This document shows positions 19,009 through 27,330 of a stretch of 64,000 bases of DNA, one piece after another; the stretch's first letter is position 1; each line of letters begins with the position of its first letter. A model generated the notes under the pieces. The model was not told where the DNA came from. It made no database searches and saw only the letters and a program-made list of their open reading frames with translations. The position numbers and the translations under genes were made by a program. This DNA is from Desulfovibrio legallii (GTDB taxonomy: Bacteria > Desulfobacterota > Desulfovibrionia > Desulfovibrionales > Desulfovibrionaceae), in the NCBI RefSeq assembly GCF_004309735.1, contig NZ_SIXC01000002.1, positions 70,489 to 134,488 on the forward strand. The letters are read 5' to 3'.

Positions 19009-19985
19009 CCTGCCGCGCCCTGCTGCGCGCCGCCTGGCAGTCCCGCCCGGCCGACGCGCCGCCCCTTGCCCCGCGCCTGCGCCTGCGCGCCTGGTGGCAG
19101 GCCTGCCGCCCGCCCTTTTTCATCACCGCCGCCATTCCCGTAACCCTGGCCCTGGCTTTTGCCTTTCAGGTTCAGGGCGTTCTGTCCTCCCGCCAATGGG
19201 GCGTGTTCGCCCTGCTGCTGCTGGGCTGTTTCATGGGTCTGACCATCGCCAATTTTGCCAACGATCTGTTTGACCACATTCTGGGCGTGGACGGCGGCGA
19301 CAATATCGGCGGTTCGCGGGTCATCCAGAGCGGGCTGATCAGCCCGCGCCAGCTCAGTGCGGCCTTGCTCCTGCTCACCCCGGCCACTCTGGCCGTGGGC
19401 GGCATCCTCATCTGCGGCGCGCCCGCCGCGCTGCGGCCCGGCCTGTGGGCCGTGAGCCTCTTTGCCGTGGCTTCAGCCGTCTTTTATGTGGCCCCGCCCA
19501 TCCGCTACGGGCACCGTGCCTTGGGCGAAGTTTTTGTCTGTTGCAATATGGGCTTCATTATTGTGGGCGCCGGCGCAACGCTGCTGCTGGGGCGCTTTGA
19601 CCCGCGCAGCCTGGCCCTGGCCCTGCCCGTGGGCCTCATGGTGGCGGGCGTGCTCTACTACCAGAGTCTGCCCGAAATCGACACAGATGCGGCCGTTGGC
19701 AAACGCACCCTGGCCAACAGCCTGGGTAAAACCCGCGCCGCCTTTTTGTTCACCCTCTGGTGGCCGGCGGTCTGGGCGCTGCTGGGCAACCTCTGGGCCG
19801 TGGGCCTGGCGGGCTGGCCCGTGCTCCTGGCTCTGGCTGCCCTGCCCCTCTACGCCAAGGCCCGCGCCCACATCGCCGCTGCCGGCCAGGGCGACTGGCT
19901 GCCCCTGGACAAGCACGGCGCGCTGGTGCGCCTGTGCTATCTGAGCAGCGGGCTCGCCCTTATCATTGGCGTGGCCCTGGCCTGA
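19005..19985 (+). CDS. UbiA-superfamily prenyltransferase, MenA-like
   Basis: 326 residues with about eight membrane helices. Start ATG overlaps the previous stop codon (ATGA). The two Asp-rich motifs of the superfamily are present: NFANDLFDHILGVDGGDNIG and LPEIDTDAAVGKRTLAN. GGSRVIQSGLISPRQ between them is the arrangement of 1,4-dihydroxy-2-naphthoate polyprenyltransferase, which makes demethylmenaquinone. Its place in a CDP-sugar operon is odd. It could instead attach a prenyl chain to another acceptor, so the gene symbol is withheld. Confidence 0.72.
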   Translation: MTCRALLRAAWQSRPADAPPLAPRLRLRAWWQACRPPFFITAAIPVTLALAFAFQVQGVLSSRQWGVFALLLLGCFMGLTIANFANDLFDHILGVDGGDNIGGSRVIQSGLISPRQLSAALLLLTPATLAVGGILICGAPAALRPGLWAVSLFAVASAVFYVAPPIRYGHRALGEVFVCCNMGFIIVGAGATLLLGRFDPRSLALALPVGLMVAGVLYYQSLPEIDTDAAVGKRTLANSLGKTRAAFLFTLWWPAVWALLGNLWAVGLAGWPVLLALAALPLYAKARAHIAAAGQGDWLPLDKHGALVRLCYLSSGLALIIGVALA

Positions 19986-20008
19986 AAAACGCTTTCCGGG
20001 ATTCTGCC

Positions 20009-21487
20009 ATGTCCGCACCTCTGCTTACTCTTGAAGACGTCAGCCTGTTTCTGCCCGGCGACGCCAGTCAGACCCTCGTTCTGCACCATATCGCCTGGAC
20101 TGTGGAGCAGGGCCGCCACTGCGCCCTCTTGGGGCCCAACGGTTCGGGCAAATCCACCTTGCTGCGGCTGTTGCGCGGCGAACTCTGGCCCGCTGCCGGC
20201 CACATTTTCTGGCACGGCCCCGAAGGCCCGGAGGAAGCCCCGCTGGCCGGCCGGGCCATGACCGCCCTGGTTTCCCCCGCCCAGCAGGAAAACTACCAAC
20301 GGCAGGGCTGGGATCTCACGGGCCGCGACCTGCTGCTCACGGGCTTTGCCGACACGCCCCTGCTCTACACCGCACCCCAGCCCGCCCGGGAAGAAGCTGT
20401 GGAGGGCATGGCCCATCGCCTGCAGGCCCAGGGCCTGCTGGAACGGCGCATGCCCACCCTCTCACAAGGGCAATTGCGCCTGCTGCTGTTGGGCCGCGCC
20501 CTGCTGCGCGCGCCGGAACTGCTCTTACTGGACGAATGCGCCGAGGGCCTGGACTCCCGGCACAGACAAATCTTTTTTGACGTGCTGGAAGAACACGCCG
20601 CGCGCTGCACCGTGGTCATGAGCGCCCACCGGCCCAGCCAGATACCCGCTTGGTGCGCGGAACGCCGCTACCTGCGCCGAGGCCGCCTGCTTACGGCCCC
20701 GCCCGCCGAAGAATACGCTGCGGACAGCGTCGCCGCGATTGCGCCGGTGGCGCCCGCGCCCCCTACGGCTCCTGAGGCGCGGGGACATGTCCTTTTGGAT
20801 CTGGAACAGGCCACGGTCTTCATTGACCGGCAGGAGACGCTCCACCAGATCACCTGGAGCCTGCACCGGGGCGAACACTGGCGCATCACCGGAGCCAACG
20901 GTTCCGGCAAATCCACCTTGCTGCGGCTGCTGGCCGGGGACGAATTTGTGGCCGCCGGAGGGCGGCTGGAATACTGGCTGCCCGGTCAGGGCGGCCCGGT
21001 AACCACCCTGGCCCAGGTGCGCCGGGGCGTACGCCTGGTTTCCGATCTCTCCCAGGCTCTGTACGGCTATACCCTTACGGCCGGGGACATGGTCTGCACC
21101 GGCTTTGACAACAGCATCGGCGTCTACCGCCGCTTTACCCCGGCCGAACGGGCCGAGGCGGCCAGCCACATGGCCTTCATGTTTCCCGAAGAAGACGCGG
21201 CGGGGCTGACGTGCCTGGCCGGCCGCTCCATCCGCCAGCTTTCCACCGGACAGCTGCGCCGCCTGTTCCTGGCCCGCGCTCTGGCCGGCGGGCCGGACAT
21301 TCTGCTGCTGGACGAGCCCTGCTCCGGGCTGGACGCGCCAAGCCGCGCCCGCTATCTGCGCCTGCTGGACCAGCTGGCCGCCCGCGGCCTGCACCTGGTC
21401 TTTGTTTCCCACCACAGTGAAGATGCGCCTTTGTGCATCAACCGCGAAGCCCGCATGGAAGACGGCCGACTGCGCGTCCTGATCTAG
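20009..21487 (+). CDS. ABC ATPase with two nucleotide-binding domains in one chain (ModF/PhrA-like)
   Basis: 492 residues from the ATG at 20009, no membrane segment. Both halves are complete. The first has Walker A GPNGSGKST (42-50), signature LSQGQLRLLLLGRALL and Walker B LLLLDECAEGLD (note Cys after the catalytic Glu). The second has GANGSGKST, LSTGQLRRLFLARAL and ILLLDEPCSGLD. The order and spacing fit ModF-type soluble tandem ATPases linked to molybdate genes, but no molybdate gene is near. The stop codon TAG is the first three bases of a family A repeat. Confidence 0.8.
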   Translation: MSAPLLTLEDVSLFLPGDASQTLVLHHIAWTVEQGRHCALLGPNGSGKSTLLRLLRGELWPAAGHIFWHGPEGPEEAPLAGRAMTALVSPAQQENYQRQGWDLTGRDLLLTGFADTPLLYTAPQPAREEAVEGMAHRLQAQGLLERRMPTLSQGQLRLLLLGRALLRAPELLLLDECAEGLDSRHRQIFFDVLEEHAARCTVVMSAHRPSQIPAWCAERRYLRRGRLLTAPPAEEYAADSVAAIAPVAPAPPTAPEARGHVLLDLEQATVFIDRQETLHQITWSLHRGEHWRITGANGSGKSTLLRLLAGDEFVAAGGRLEYWLPGQGGPVTTLAQVRRGVRLVSDLSQALYGYTLTAGDMVCTGFDNSIGVYRRFTPAERAEAASHMAFMFPEEDAAGLTCLAGRSIRQLSTGQLRRLFLARALAGGPDILLLDEPCSGLDAPSRARYLRLLDQLAARGLHLVFVSHHSEDAPLCINREARMEDGRLRVLI

Positions 21488-21612
21488 CGCAGTTAGCGAA
21501 TGAAATGAGCTAACTGCTCTGCAAGGATTTTCTTGAAAATCCTTGCCACAAAATGCGAGAAGGCAGGCTTTTGCCTGCCGTAAGCGAGCATTTCAAGTGT
21601 TGAATGCTCTAG
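21485..21612 (+). repeat. Family A repeat, copy 1 (128 bp, four hairpins)
   Basis: One of four 128-bp copies in the window. In order it has hairpin 1 (GCAGTTAGC/GCTAACTGC, loop of 11), hairpin 2 (GCAAGGATTTTC/GAAAATCCTTGC, loop of 2), hairpin 3 (GGCAGGC/GCCTGCC, TTTT loop) and hairpin 4 (GAGCATT/AATGCTC). The outer ends are TAG...CTCTAG. Base 21485 is the T of the ABC ATPase stop codon, so the element starts at the stop. Confidence 0.95.
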
Positions 21613-21747
21613 CGGCGGCGCAACCGGCCGCCGGCAACGCCCTCAAGCATTGCAGCGCAGCACAACCCCGTGAATATACGCTTTTCACGACCTGTTGGAG
21701 AACGTTGCCACGGCAGGCCCCGGGTTTTATCTGCTGCGCTTTGACAG

Positions 21748-21814
21748 AAAGACGTCCGGACCGGAACGAGGCCAGTACGTACAGTACAACCCCGGACCGG
21801 ACCGGACGTCTTTT
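21748..21814. terminator. Long inverted repeat, candidate bidirectional terminator
   Basis: AAAGACGTCCGGACCGG (from 21748) pairs almost perfectly with the arm ending in CCGGACGTCTTTT at 21814. An inner AGTACGTACAGTA segment is also near-palindromic. It lies between the convergent ABC ATPase (plus) and metY (minus) genes. A four-T run follows on the plus strand, so a terminator role is plausible. Confidence 0.55.
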
Positions 21815-21849
21815 ACGGCCGCGTCAATGTCCTCGACGCCGCGGGCAGA

Positions 21850-21903
21850 CGGCGGGCGTCTGCCTACGCAAGCGCCAGGGCCTTGCAACGCTGCAAAGGC
21901 CTA
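21850..21903 (-). repeat. Family B repeat, copy 1, directly after the metY stop
   Basis: On the minus strand, right after the metY TAG codon, a hairpin GGCCTT(T)GCA/TGCAAGGCC is followed by CCTGGCGCTTGCG and then GCAGACGCCCGCC. The same layout is found after the Cache gene (32238) and after tamB (34262). Bases in the stem differ between copies while pairing is kept. Confidence 0.85.
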
Positions 21904-23166
21904 CACTTGCGCCAGCGCCTGGCCCAAATCCTCCAGAATGTCGTCCAGATGCTCCGTACCCACAGAGAGCCGCACCATGCCGGGGGAGATACCCGCGTCC
22001 GCAAGCTGCTGGTCCGTGAGCTGGCGGTGGGTGGAGCTGGCCGGGTGCAGCACGCAGGTGCGGATGTCGGCCACGTGCACTTCCAGGGAAACCATTTTGA
22101 GGCTGTCGATAAAACGGGCCCCGGCTTCGCGGCCGCCTTTGAGGGTAAAGGCAATGACGCCGCTGCAGCCCTTGGGCAGGTATTTATCCGCCAGGGCCTT
22201 GTGCGGATGGCCGGGCAGACGCGGATAGTTGACCGCGTCCACGGCGGGCTGACCGCACAGCCATTGGGCCACGGCCTCGGCATTGCGGCAGTGGCGTTCC
22301 ATACGCAGGGGCAGGGTTTCCAGCCCCAGGTTGATGTAAAACGCGCCCTGCGGGGTCTGGCAGCAGCCCATGTCGCGCATGAGCTGGGCGCGGGCCTTGA
22401 CGATATAGGCGGCCTGGCCGAAGGCCTTGGTGTAGATCAGCCCGTGGTAGGAGGGGTCGGGCTCGGTAAATTCCGGAAACTTGCCGGAGGCCCAGTCAAA
22501 ATTGCCGCTGTCCACAATGACGCCACCCACCTGCAGGGCGTGGCCGTCCATGTACTTGGTGGTGGAGTGCACCACGATATCCGCCCCGAATTCAAAGGGC
22601 CGACAGAGCACGGGCGTGGCAAAGGTATTGTCCACTATGAAGGGCAGCCGGTGACGGTGGGCCAGCTTGGCAAAACGCTCCAGGTCCAGCACGTCCATAG
22701 AAGGGTTGGACAGGGTTTCGCCGAACACGGCGCGGGTTTCCGGGCGGAAGGCCTTTTCCAGCTCGGCGTCCGTGGCGTTCTGGTCCACAAAGGTCACCTC
22801 AATGCCCATGCGCTTGAGGGTGACGGCAAACAGGTTGAACGTGCCGCCGTAGATGCTGGAGGCGCTGACCACATGATCGCCCGATCGGGCCACGTTAAGC
22901 ACGGAAAGCATGCTGGCCGCCTGGCCGGAGGAGGTGCAGAGCGCGCCCACGCCCCCTTCCAGTGCGGCAATTTTGCGCTCCACGGCATCCACTGTGGGGT
23001 TGCCCAGCCGGGAATAAAAAAACCCCGCCTCGGCCAGATCAAAGAGCTTGGCCACCTCGGCGGTGGTGGCGTACCTGAAGGTGGTGCTCTGCGCAATGGG
23101 CAGCACGCGCGGTTCGCCGTTGCCGGGTTCGTAACCCGCGTGCAGACAAAGGGATTCGGTTTTCAT
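21901..23166 (-). CDS. metY: O-acetylhomoserine sulfhydrylase (MetY-like), Cys/Met-metabolism PLP enzyme
   Basis: 421 residues, the longer size typical of O-acetylhomoserine aminocarboxypropyltransferase rather than MetB (about 380). PLP lysine is Lys204 in VHSTTKYMDGHA; the phosphate-binding SSGQAASMLSVLNVA and YSRLGNPTVDAVE are present. It uses sulfide (abundant in a sulfate reducer) or methanethiol to make homocysteine or methionine from O-acetylhomoserine. MetB or a methionine gamma-lyase activity cannot be excluded from motifs alone. It is monocistronic, with its own promoter upstream. Confidence 0.88.
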   Translation of the reverse strand: MKTESLCLHAGYEPGNGEPRVLPIAQSTTFRYATTAEVAKLFDLAEAGFFYSRLGNPTVDAVERKIAALEGGVGALCTSSGQAASMLSVLNVARSGDHVVSASSIYGGTFNLFAVTLKRMGIEVTFVDQNATDAELEKAFRPETRAVFGETLSNPSMDVLDLERFAKLAHRHRLPFIVDNTFATPVLCRPFEFGADIVVHSTTKYMDGHALQVGGVIVDSGNFDWASGKFPEFTEPDPSYHGLIYTKAFGQAAYIVKARAQLMRDMGCCQTPQGAFYINLGLETLPLRMERHCRNAEAVAQWLCGQPAVDAVNYPRLPGHPHKALADKYLPKGCSGVIAFTLKGGREAGARFIDSLKMVSLEVHVADIRTCVLHPASSTHRQLTDQQLADAGISPGMVRLSVGTEHLDDILEDLGQALAQV

Positions 23167-23226
23167 TCCTTCCTCTATATCCTGTAAAAAATTCCGGATG
23201 TTTTTGGCCGATACTGCAGCCGGACA

Positions 23227-23255
23227 AGCCTAGCCCAAGGCCGCGCCGGAGGCAA
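23227..23255 (-). promoter_or_regulatory. Candidate promoter of metY
   Basis: TTGCCT (23255-23250), 17 bases, TAGGCT (23232-23227) on the minus strand, giving a leader of about 55 bases. The hexamers are partial matches to the sigma-70 consensus with ideal spacing. No SAM riboswitch core was seen in the leader. Confidence 0.5.
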
Positions 23256-23446
23256 CCGCCCGTGCCTGCGGCGGCCTCCAACATACCGTGCGCGTAAGGC
23301 AGAACATCCCCGGCGCCCCCCGCGCCCCTGTCGCCGCAAAACACGCCGTGACGCCCTTGCCCGCCCTCCTTCCGCTTCAAGCCGCCCACTTGTCGTAACC
23401 AGCCGCTCGCCCCGCGCATTTCGCCCGCATTTTCCGCGTAACTGTA

Positions 23447-23475
23447 TTGACCGCACTGCACCTGGGGTATATGGT
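23447..23475 (+). promoter_or_regulatory. Candidate promoter of the hynBAC hydrogenase operon
   Basis: TTGACC (23447-23452), 17 bases, TATGGT (23470-23475). The same -10 hexamer appears in the cytochrome c3 promoter in this window. Transcription would begin near 23482, leaving a leader of about 240 bases with no ORF that looks real. Confidence 0.5.
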
Positions 23476-23664
23476 TACGACAATGGCGGACGGCGCTGCC
23501 GTGGGGCACGGGGGCGCTGTCGTGTTGCGGCTCTGCAATGCCGCGCGCCGACCATTTCCGGGTTTATCTTGTTACAGGCAGCGCCGCCGGGGCGCCGGTT
23601 TGTGCCGGTCGGGCCACGGGCTGCCGCGACGTGGACGGCGTGAGGTTTTTTTCGCGCCGCACTA

Positions 23665-23683
23665 GGGCTCTGTGGCAGAGCCC
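23665..23683 (+). promoter_or_regulatory. Perfect hairpin in the hynB leader
   Basis: GGGCTCTG-TGG-CAGAGCCC, eight perfect pairs, 38 bases before the hynB start. There is no T-run after it, so it is not a typical terminator. It may protect the mRNA 5' region or affect translation. Confidence 0.6.
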
Positions 23684-23721
23684 GCATCGCAAGCCTTATT
23701 CACTTTTGCCAGGAGGCTATT

Positions 23722-24669
23722 ATGCGTATTGCCGTGGGTCTGGGCAAAAAAGACGGGGACGAGCGTTTGGAACGCCAGGGCATCAGCCGCCGCGACTTCA
23801 TGAAGTTCTGTACGGCTGTGGCTGTAACCATGGGGTTCGGGCCGTCCTTTGCTTCCGAAGTGGCCGCCGCCCTCACGGGCCGCCGTCCCTCGGTGGTCTA
23901 CCTGCACTGCGCCGAGTGCACAGGCTGTTCCGAAGCGCTGCTGCGCACCTACAAGCCCTTTATTGACGCCGTCATTCTGGACACCATTTCTCTCGACTAC
24001 CACGAAACCATCATGGCCGCCGCCGGCGACGCCGCCGAAGAAGCCCTGCAGGCCGCCGTGGCCAACCCCAACGGCTTTGTCTGCATGGTGGAAGGCGCCA
24101 TCCCCACCGCGCAGGACAACAAGTTCGGCTACATCGCCGGGCACACCATGTACGATATCTGCAAGGGCATCCTGCCCAAGGCCAAGGCCGTGGTAAACAT
24201 CGGCACCTGTGCCTGCTACGGCGGCGTACAGGCCGCCAAGCCCAATCCCACCGCCGCCAAGGGCGTCAATGAATGCTTTGCCGACCTGGGCGTCAAGGGC
24301 ATCAACATCCCTGGCTGCCCCCCCAACCCCCTCAATATGGTAGGTGCGCTGGTGGCCTTCCTCCAGGGCCAGAAGATCGACCTGGACGAACTGGGTCGCC
24401 CCACCATGTTCTACGGCCAGAGCGTGCACGACCTTTGCGAACGCCGCAAACACTTCGACGCCGGCGAATTTGCGCCCTCCTTCAATTCCGAAGAAGCGCG
24501 CAAAGGCTGGTGCCTCTACGAAGTGGGCTGCAAAGGGCCGGAGACGTACAACAACTGTCCCAAGGTCCTCTTTAATGCGACCAACTGGCCTGTGGGCGCC
24601 GGGCATCCCTGCATCGGTTGCAGTGAGCCCAATTTCTGGGACGATATGACGCCGTTTTACCAGAACTAG
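23722..24669 (+). CDS. hynB: Periplasmic [NiFe] hydrogenase, small subunit
   Basis: 315 residues. A Tat signal is at the N-terminus (twin Arg in SRRDFMKF, residues 22-29, then a hydrophobic stretch). The mature part holds the cysteines of the proximal, medial and distal Fe-S clusters: [36 protein letters not shown], and the C-terminal [17 protein letters not shown] and [13 protein letters not shown]. It passes electrons from the NiFe site to cytochrome c3. An AGGAGG ribosome-binding site precedes the ATG. The large subunit follows after ten bases. Confidence 0.97.
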   Translation: MRIAVGLGKKDGDERLERQGISRRDFMKFCTAVAVTMGFGPSFASEVAAALTGRRPSVVYLHCAECTGCSEALLRTYKPFIDAVILDTISLDYHETIMAAAGDAAEEALQAAVANPNGFVCMVEGAIPTAQDNKFGYIAGHTMYDICKGILPKAKAVVNIGTCACYGGVQAAKPNPTAAKGVNECFADLGVKGINIPGCPPNPLNMVGALVAFLQGQKIDLDELGRPTMFYGQSVHDLCERRKHFDAGEFAPSFNSEEARKGWCLYEVGCKGPETYNNCPKVLFNATNWPVGAGHPCIGCSEPNFWDDMTPFYQN

Positions 24670-24679
24670 GGGGTAAACC

Positions 24680-26359
24680 ATGAGCCAAGTTAAAGCGACG
24701 CCCCAGAGCAGCTACACCGGTCCCATTGTGGTGGACCCGCTGACCCGCATTGAGGGGCATTTGCGTATTGAAGTGGAAGTGGAAGGCGGCAAGATCAAAA
24801 ACGCCCGCAGCTGCGGCACCCTCTTCCGCGGGCTGGAACTCATCCTCAAGGGCCGCGACCCGCGCGACGCCCAGCACTTTACCCAGCGCACCTGCGGCGT
24901 CTGTACCTACACCCACGCCCTGGCCTCCACCCGCTGCCTTGAGGACGCCATCAACAAGCCCATACCGGCCAACGCCACCTATATCCGCAACCTGGTGCTG
25001 GCCATGCAGTTCATGCACGACCACATCGTGCACTTCTACCACCTGCACGCCCTGGACTTTGTGGATGTGGCCAACGCCCTGCAGGCCGACCCGGCCAAGG
25101 CCGCCAAGCTGGCCGAATCCGTTTCGCCCCGCAAGGTCAAGGCCGCCGACTTGGCCGCAGTGCAGGCCAAACTGAAGACTTTTGTGGAAAGCGGCCAGCT
25201 CGGCCCCTTTACCAACGCCTACTTCCTGGGCGGCCACCCCGCCTACTACCTGGAGCCCGAAGCCAACCTGGTGGCCACGGCCCACTACCTTGAAGCCCTG
25301 CGCGTGCAGGTGGATGTGGCCCGCGGCATGGCCGTGTTCGGCGCCAAAAACCCCCACACCCAGTTTACCGTGGGCGGCGGCGTGACCTGCTACGACGCCC
25401 TCAAGCCCGAACGTATCAAAGAATTCCGCGAACTGTACAAGAAGGCCCGCGCCTTTGTGGAACAGGTCTACATTCCCGACCTGCTCATGGTAGCCGGTGC
25501 GTACAAAGACTGGGCAGGCATCGGCGGCACCACCAACTTCATGGCCTTTGGCGAATTCCCCTTCGCCGGCGGCGAGCGCGACCTCAACAAGCGCTGGTAC
25601 CGGCCCGGCATCATCTATGATCGCAAAATCGGTGACGTGCAGAGCTTCGACCCCTCCAAGATCGCCGAACACGTCCGCCACAGCTGGTACGAAGGCGAAA
25701 CCGCCCGCACCCCCTATGAGGGCGAAACCAAGCCCGCCTTCACCAAGATGGGTGACACGGACCGCTACTCCTGGCTTAAGGCCCCGCGCTACGACGGCCA
25801 TTCCATGGAAACCGGCCCTCTGGCCCAGATGCTGGTGGCCTACGGCCAGAACCACAAGGTCATCAAACCCATGGTGGACCATGTGCTCAAGACCCTGGGC
25901 GTGGGCCCCGAGGCCCTCTTCTCCACCCTGGGCCGCACCGCAGCCCGCGGCATCCAGACCCTGGCCATTGCCCAGCAGACCGGCGTATGGCTGGACGAGT
26001 ACGAAAAAAACATCGCCAAAGACAAGCAGATTGTTGAAAACTACGAAGTGCCCGCCGACGCCAAGGGCGTGGGCTTTGTGGACGCGCCGCGCGGCGGCCT
26101 CTCCCACTGGATGCGCATTGAAGGCGGCAAGATCGGCAACTTCCAGCTGGTGGTGCCCTCCACCTGGAATCTTGGCCCCCGCGACGACAAAGGCGTGCTG
26201 GGCGCTGTGGAAGAAGCCCTCATCGGCACCCCTGTGGCCGACCCCAAACGCCCCGTGGAAATTCTGCGCACCGTGCACTCCTTTGACCCCTGCATGGCCT
26301 GCGCCGTGCACGTTATTGACGGAGAAACCAACGAGGTGCACAAGTTCCGCGTGCTGTAA
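24680..26359 (+). CDS. hynA: Periplasmic [NiFe] hydrogenase, large catalytic subunit
   Basis: 559 residues. The four NiFe cysteine ligands are Cys72 and Cys75 (RTCGVC) and Cys538 and Cys541 (DPCMAC). The C-terminus carries a 15-residue extension after His544, the site cut by the maturation protease once nickel is inserted. It has no export signal and travels with the small subunit through Tat. GPIVVDPLTRIEGHLRIE is the family N-terminal motif. Cysteine rather than selenocysteine is coded at position 538. Confidence 0.98.
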   Translation: MSQVKATPQSSYTGPIVVDPLTRIEGHLRIEVEVEGGKIKNARSCGTLFRGLELILKGRDPRDAQHFTQRTCGVCTYTHALASTRCLEDAINKPIPANATYIRNLVLAMQFMHDHIVHFYHLHALDFVDVANALQADPAKAAKLAESVSPRKVKAADLAAVQAKLKTFVESGQLGPFTNAYFLGGHPAYYLEPEANLVATAHYLEALRVQVDVARGMAVFGAKNPHTQFTVGGGVTCYDALKPERIKEFRELYKKARAFVEQVYIPDLLMVAGAYKDWAGIGGTTNFMAFGEFPFAGGERDLNKRWYRPGIIYDRKIGDVQSFDPSKIAEHVRHSWYEGETARTPYEGETKPAFTKMGDTDRYSWLKAPRYDGHSMETGPLAQMLVAYGQNHKVIKPMVDHVLKTLGVGPEALFSTLGRTAARGIQTLAIAQQTGVWLDEYEKNIAKDKQIVENYEVPADAKGVGFVDAPRGGLSHWMRIEGGKIGNFQLVVPSTWNLGPRDDKGVLGAVEEALIGTPVADPKRPVEILRTVHSFDPCMACAVHVIDGETNEVHKFRVL

Positions 26360-26378
26360 CTGACCACCGCATTCCCTC

Positions 26379-26409
26379 GAGCGGGGGCTCCGGCCCCCGC
26401 TCTTTTTTT
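26379..26409 (+). terminator. Rho-independent terminator between hynA and hynC
   Basis: GAGCGGGGGC-TCCG-GCCCCCGCTC stem of ten pairs followed by seven Ts. It should uncouple most hydrogenase structural transcripts from hynC, lowering protease expression, or leave hynC to read-through. Confidence 0.88.
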
Positions 26410-26458
26410 ACCGGCCAGGGCTTTGCGCCCCCAAAACATCCCTTTCCAAGGACAGCCC

Positions 26459-26956
26459 ATGAACAACCAGCGCGTGCTCATCCTCGGCGTGGGCAACATT
26501 TTGATGACCGACGAAGGCTTTGGCGTGCGCGCCGTGGAATACCTGCAGCAGCACTACGCCTGGCCGGAACACGTCAGCCTGGAAGACGGCGGCACCATGG
26601 GCCTCAGGCTCATGAGCACTCTCATGGACTGTGACAAACTCGTGGTGCTGGACGTGGTGCTCGGCCCCGAAGCCCCCGGCGCCACCTACCTTCTTGAAGG
26701 CGAAGACCTGCGCAAAAGCCTCAGCTTCCGCGATTCCATGCACCAGACCGACCTGGTGGACACCCTCATTACCTGCCAAATGGCCGGGCACAAGGTGGAC
26801 GCCATTGTCGTGGGGCTGCAGCCCTTTGACTACCACACCATGCAGCCGGAACTCACCCCGCAGGCCGCCGCCCTGCTGCCCCAATTCTGCCGGAAGGTCG
26901 TTACCCTGCTGCAGGAACGCGGCCTCGCCCAGGCCACACCGTTGCAGACAACATAA
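26459..26956 (+). CDS. hynC: [NiFe] hydrogenase maturation endopeptidase
   Basis: 165 residues from the ATG with AAGGA eight bases before it; a 12-codon upstream extension was rejected. It is a member of the HyaD/HybD protease family that trims the C-terminus of the large subunit. Nickel-sensing residues of the family are at Glu19 (MTDEGFG), Asp65 (VVLDVV) and His95 (DSMHQTD). It starts 50 bases after a terminator, so expression relies on read-through or an unseen promoter. Confidence 0.93.
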   Translation: MNNQRVLILGVGNILMTDEGFGVRAVEYLQQHYAWPEHVSLEDGGTMGLRLMSTLMDCDKLVVLDVVLGPEAPGATYLLEGEDLRKSLSFRDSMHQTDLVDTLITCQMAGHKVDAIVVGLQPFDYHTMQPELTPQAAALLPQFCRKVVTLLQERGLAQATPLQTT

Positions 26957-26961
26957 CTTTT

Positions 26962-27032
26962 GTGGGGGAGGCCCTTTTTTGAAAAAAGGGGCCTCCCCCA
27001 CGCCCCCGCCACCAAAAACTTTCATTCCTCCA
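26962..27032 (+). terminator. Family C repeat, copy 1: terminator-like palindrome after hynC
   Basis: A stem of about 19 pairs, GTGGGGGAGGCCC + T-run / A-run + GGGCCTCCCCCAC (26962-27001), then a CGCCCCC...AAAAACTTTC tail. It begins six bases after the hynC stop. The tail is shared with copies 2 and 3. Confidence 0.85.
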
Positions 27033-27108
27033 CAGCACTGCGCAGGACATACCCAGGCCAGGACAGCGCCCTGCCCTTGGGCCGACAGGACGCATCTGTG
27101 CCGTTACT

Positions 27109-27236
27109 TAGAGCAGTTTACGAATGAAATGAGTTAATTGCTCTGCAAGGATTTTCTTGAAAATCCTTGCCACGAAATGCGAGAAGGCAGGCTTTTGCCT
27201 GCCGTAAGCGAGCATTTCAAGTGTTAACTACTCTAA
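27109..27236 (+). repeat. Family A repeat, copy 2 (128 bp)
   Basis: Same four-hairpin layout as copy 1. The first hairpin has mismatches (GCAGTTTAC/GTTAATTGC) and hairpin 4 is partly eroded (CTACTC). Hairpins 2 and 3 are unchanged. It lies alone between the convergent hynC and thiF genes, enclosed by two family C palindromes pointing at each other. Confidence 0.95.
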
Positions 27237-27238
27237 AA

Positions 27239-27312
27239 GAGAAAGTTTTTTTGAAGGATGGGGGCGTGGGGGGGAAGGGAACTTTTGTACACAAAAGTTC
27301 CCTTCCCCCCAC
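27239..27312 (-). terminator. Family C repeat, copy 2: terminator-like palindrome after thiF
   Basis: On the minus strand: GTGGGGGGAAGGGAACTTTT pairs with AAAAGTTCCCTTCCCCCC (27312-27266), then a CACGCCCCCATCC and TTCAAAAAAACTTTC tail. It starts 18 bases after the thiF stop. Tail sequence matches copy 3 almost base for base. Confidence 0.85.
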
Positions 27313-27330
27313 AAAAAACCTTCCCTCTGC

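Noticed and set aside
23167-23260. SAM riboswitch before metY
   Set aside because: The predicted leader is only about 55 bases and has no riboswitch core.
23480-23700. Sigma-54 promoter before hynB
   Set aside because: GGCAC occurs, but no correctly spaced TTGC element follows it.
26360-26460. Frameshift or missing gene between hynA and hynC
   Set aside because: The 99-base gap is explained by a terminator and the hynC ribosome-binding site; both genes are intact.
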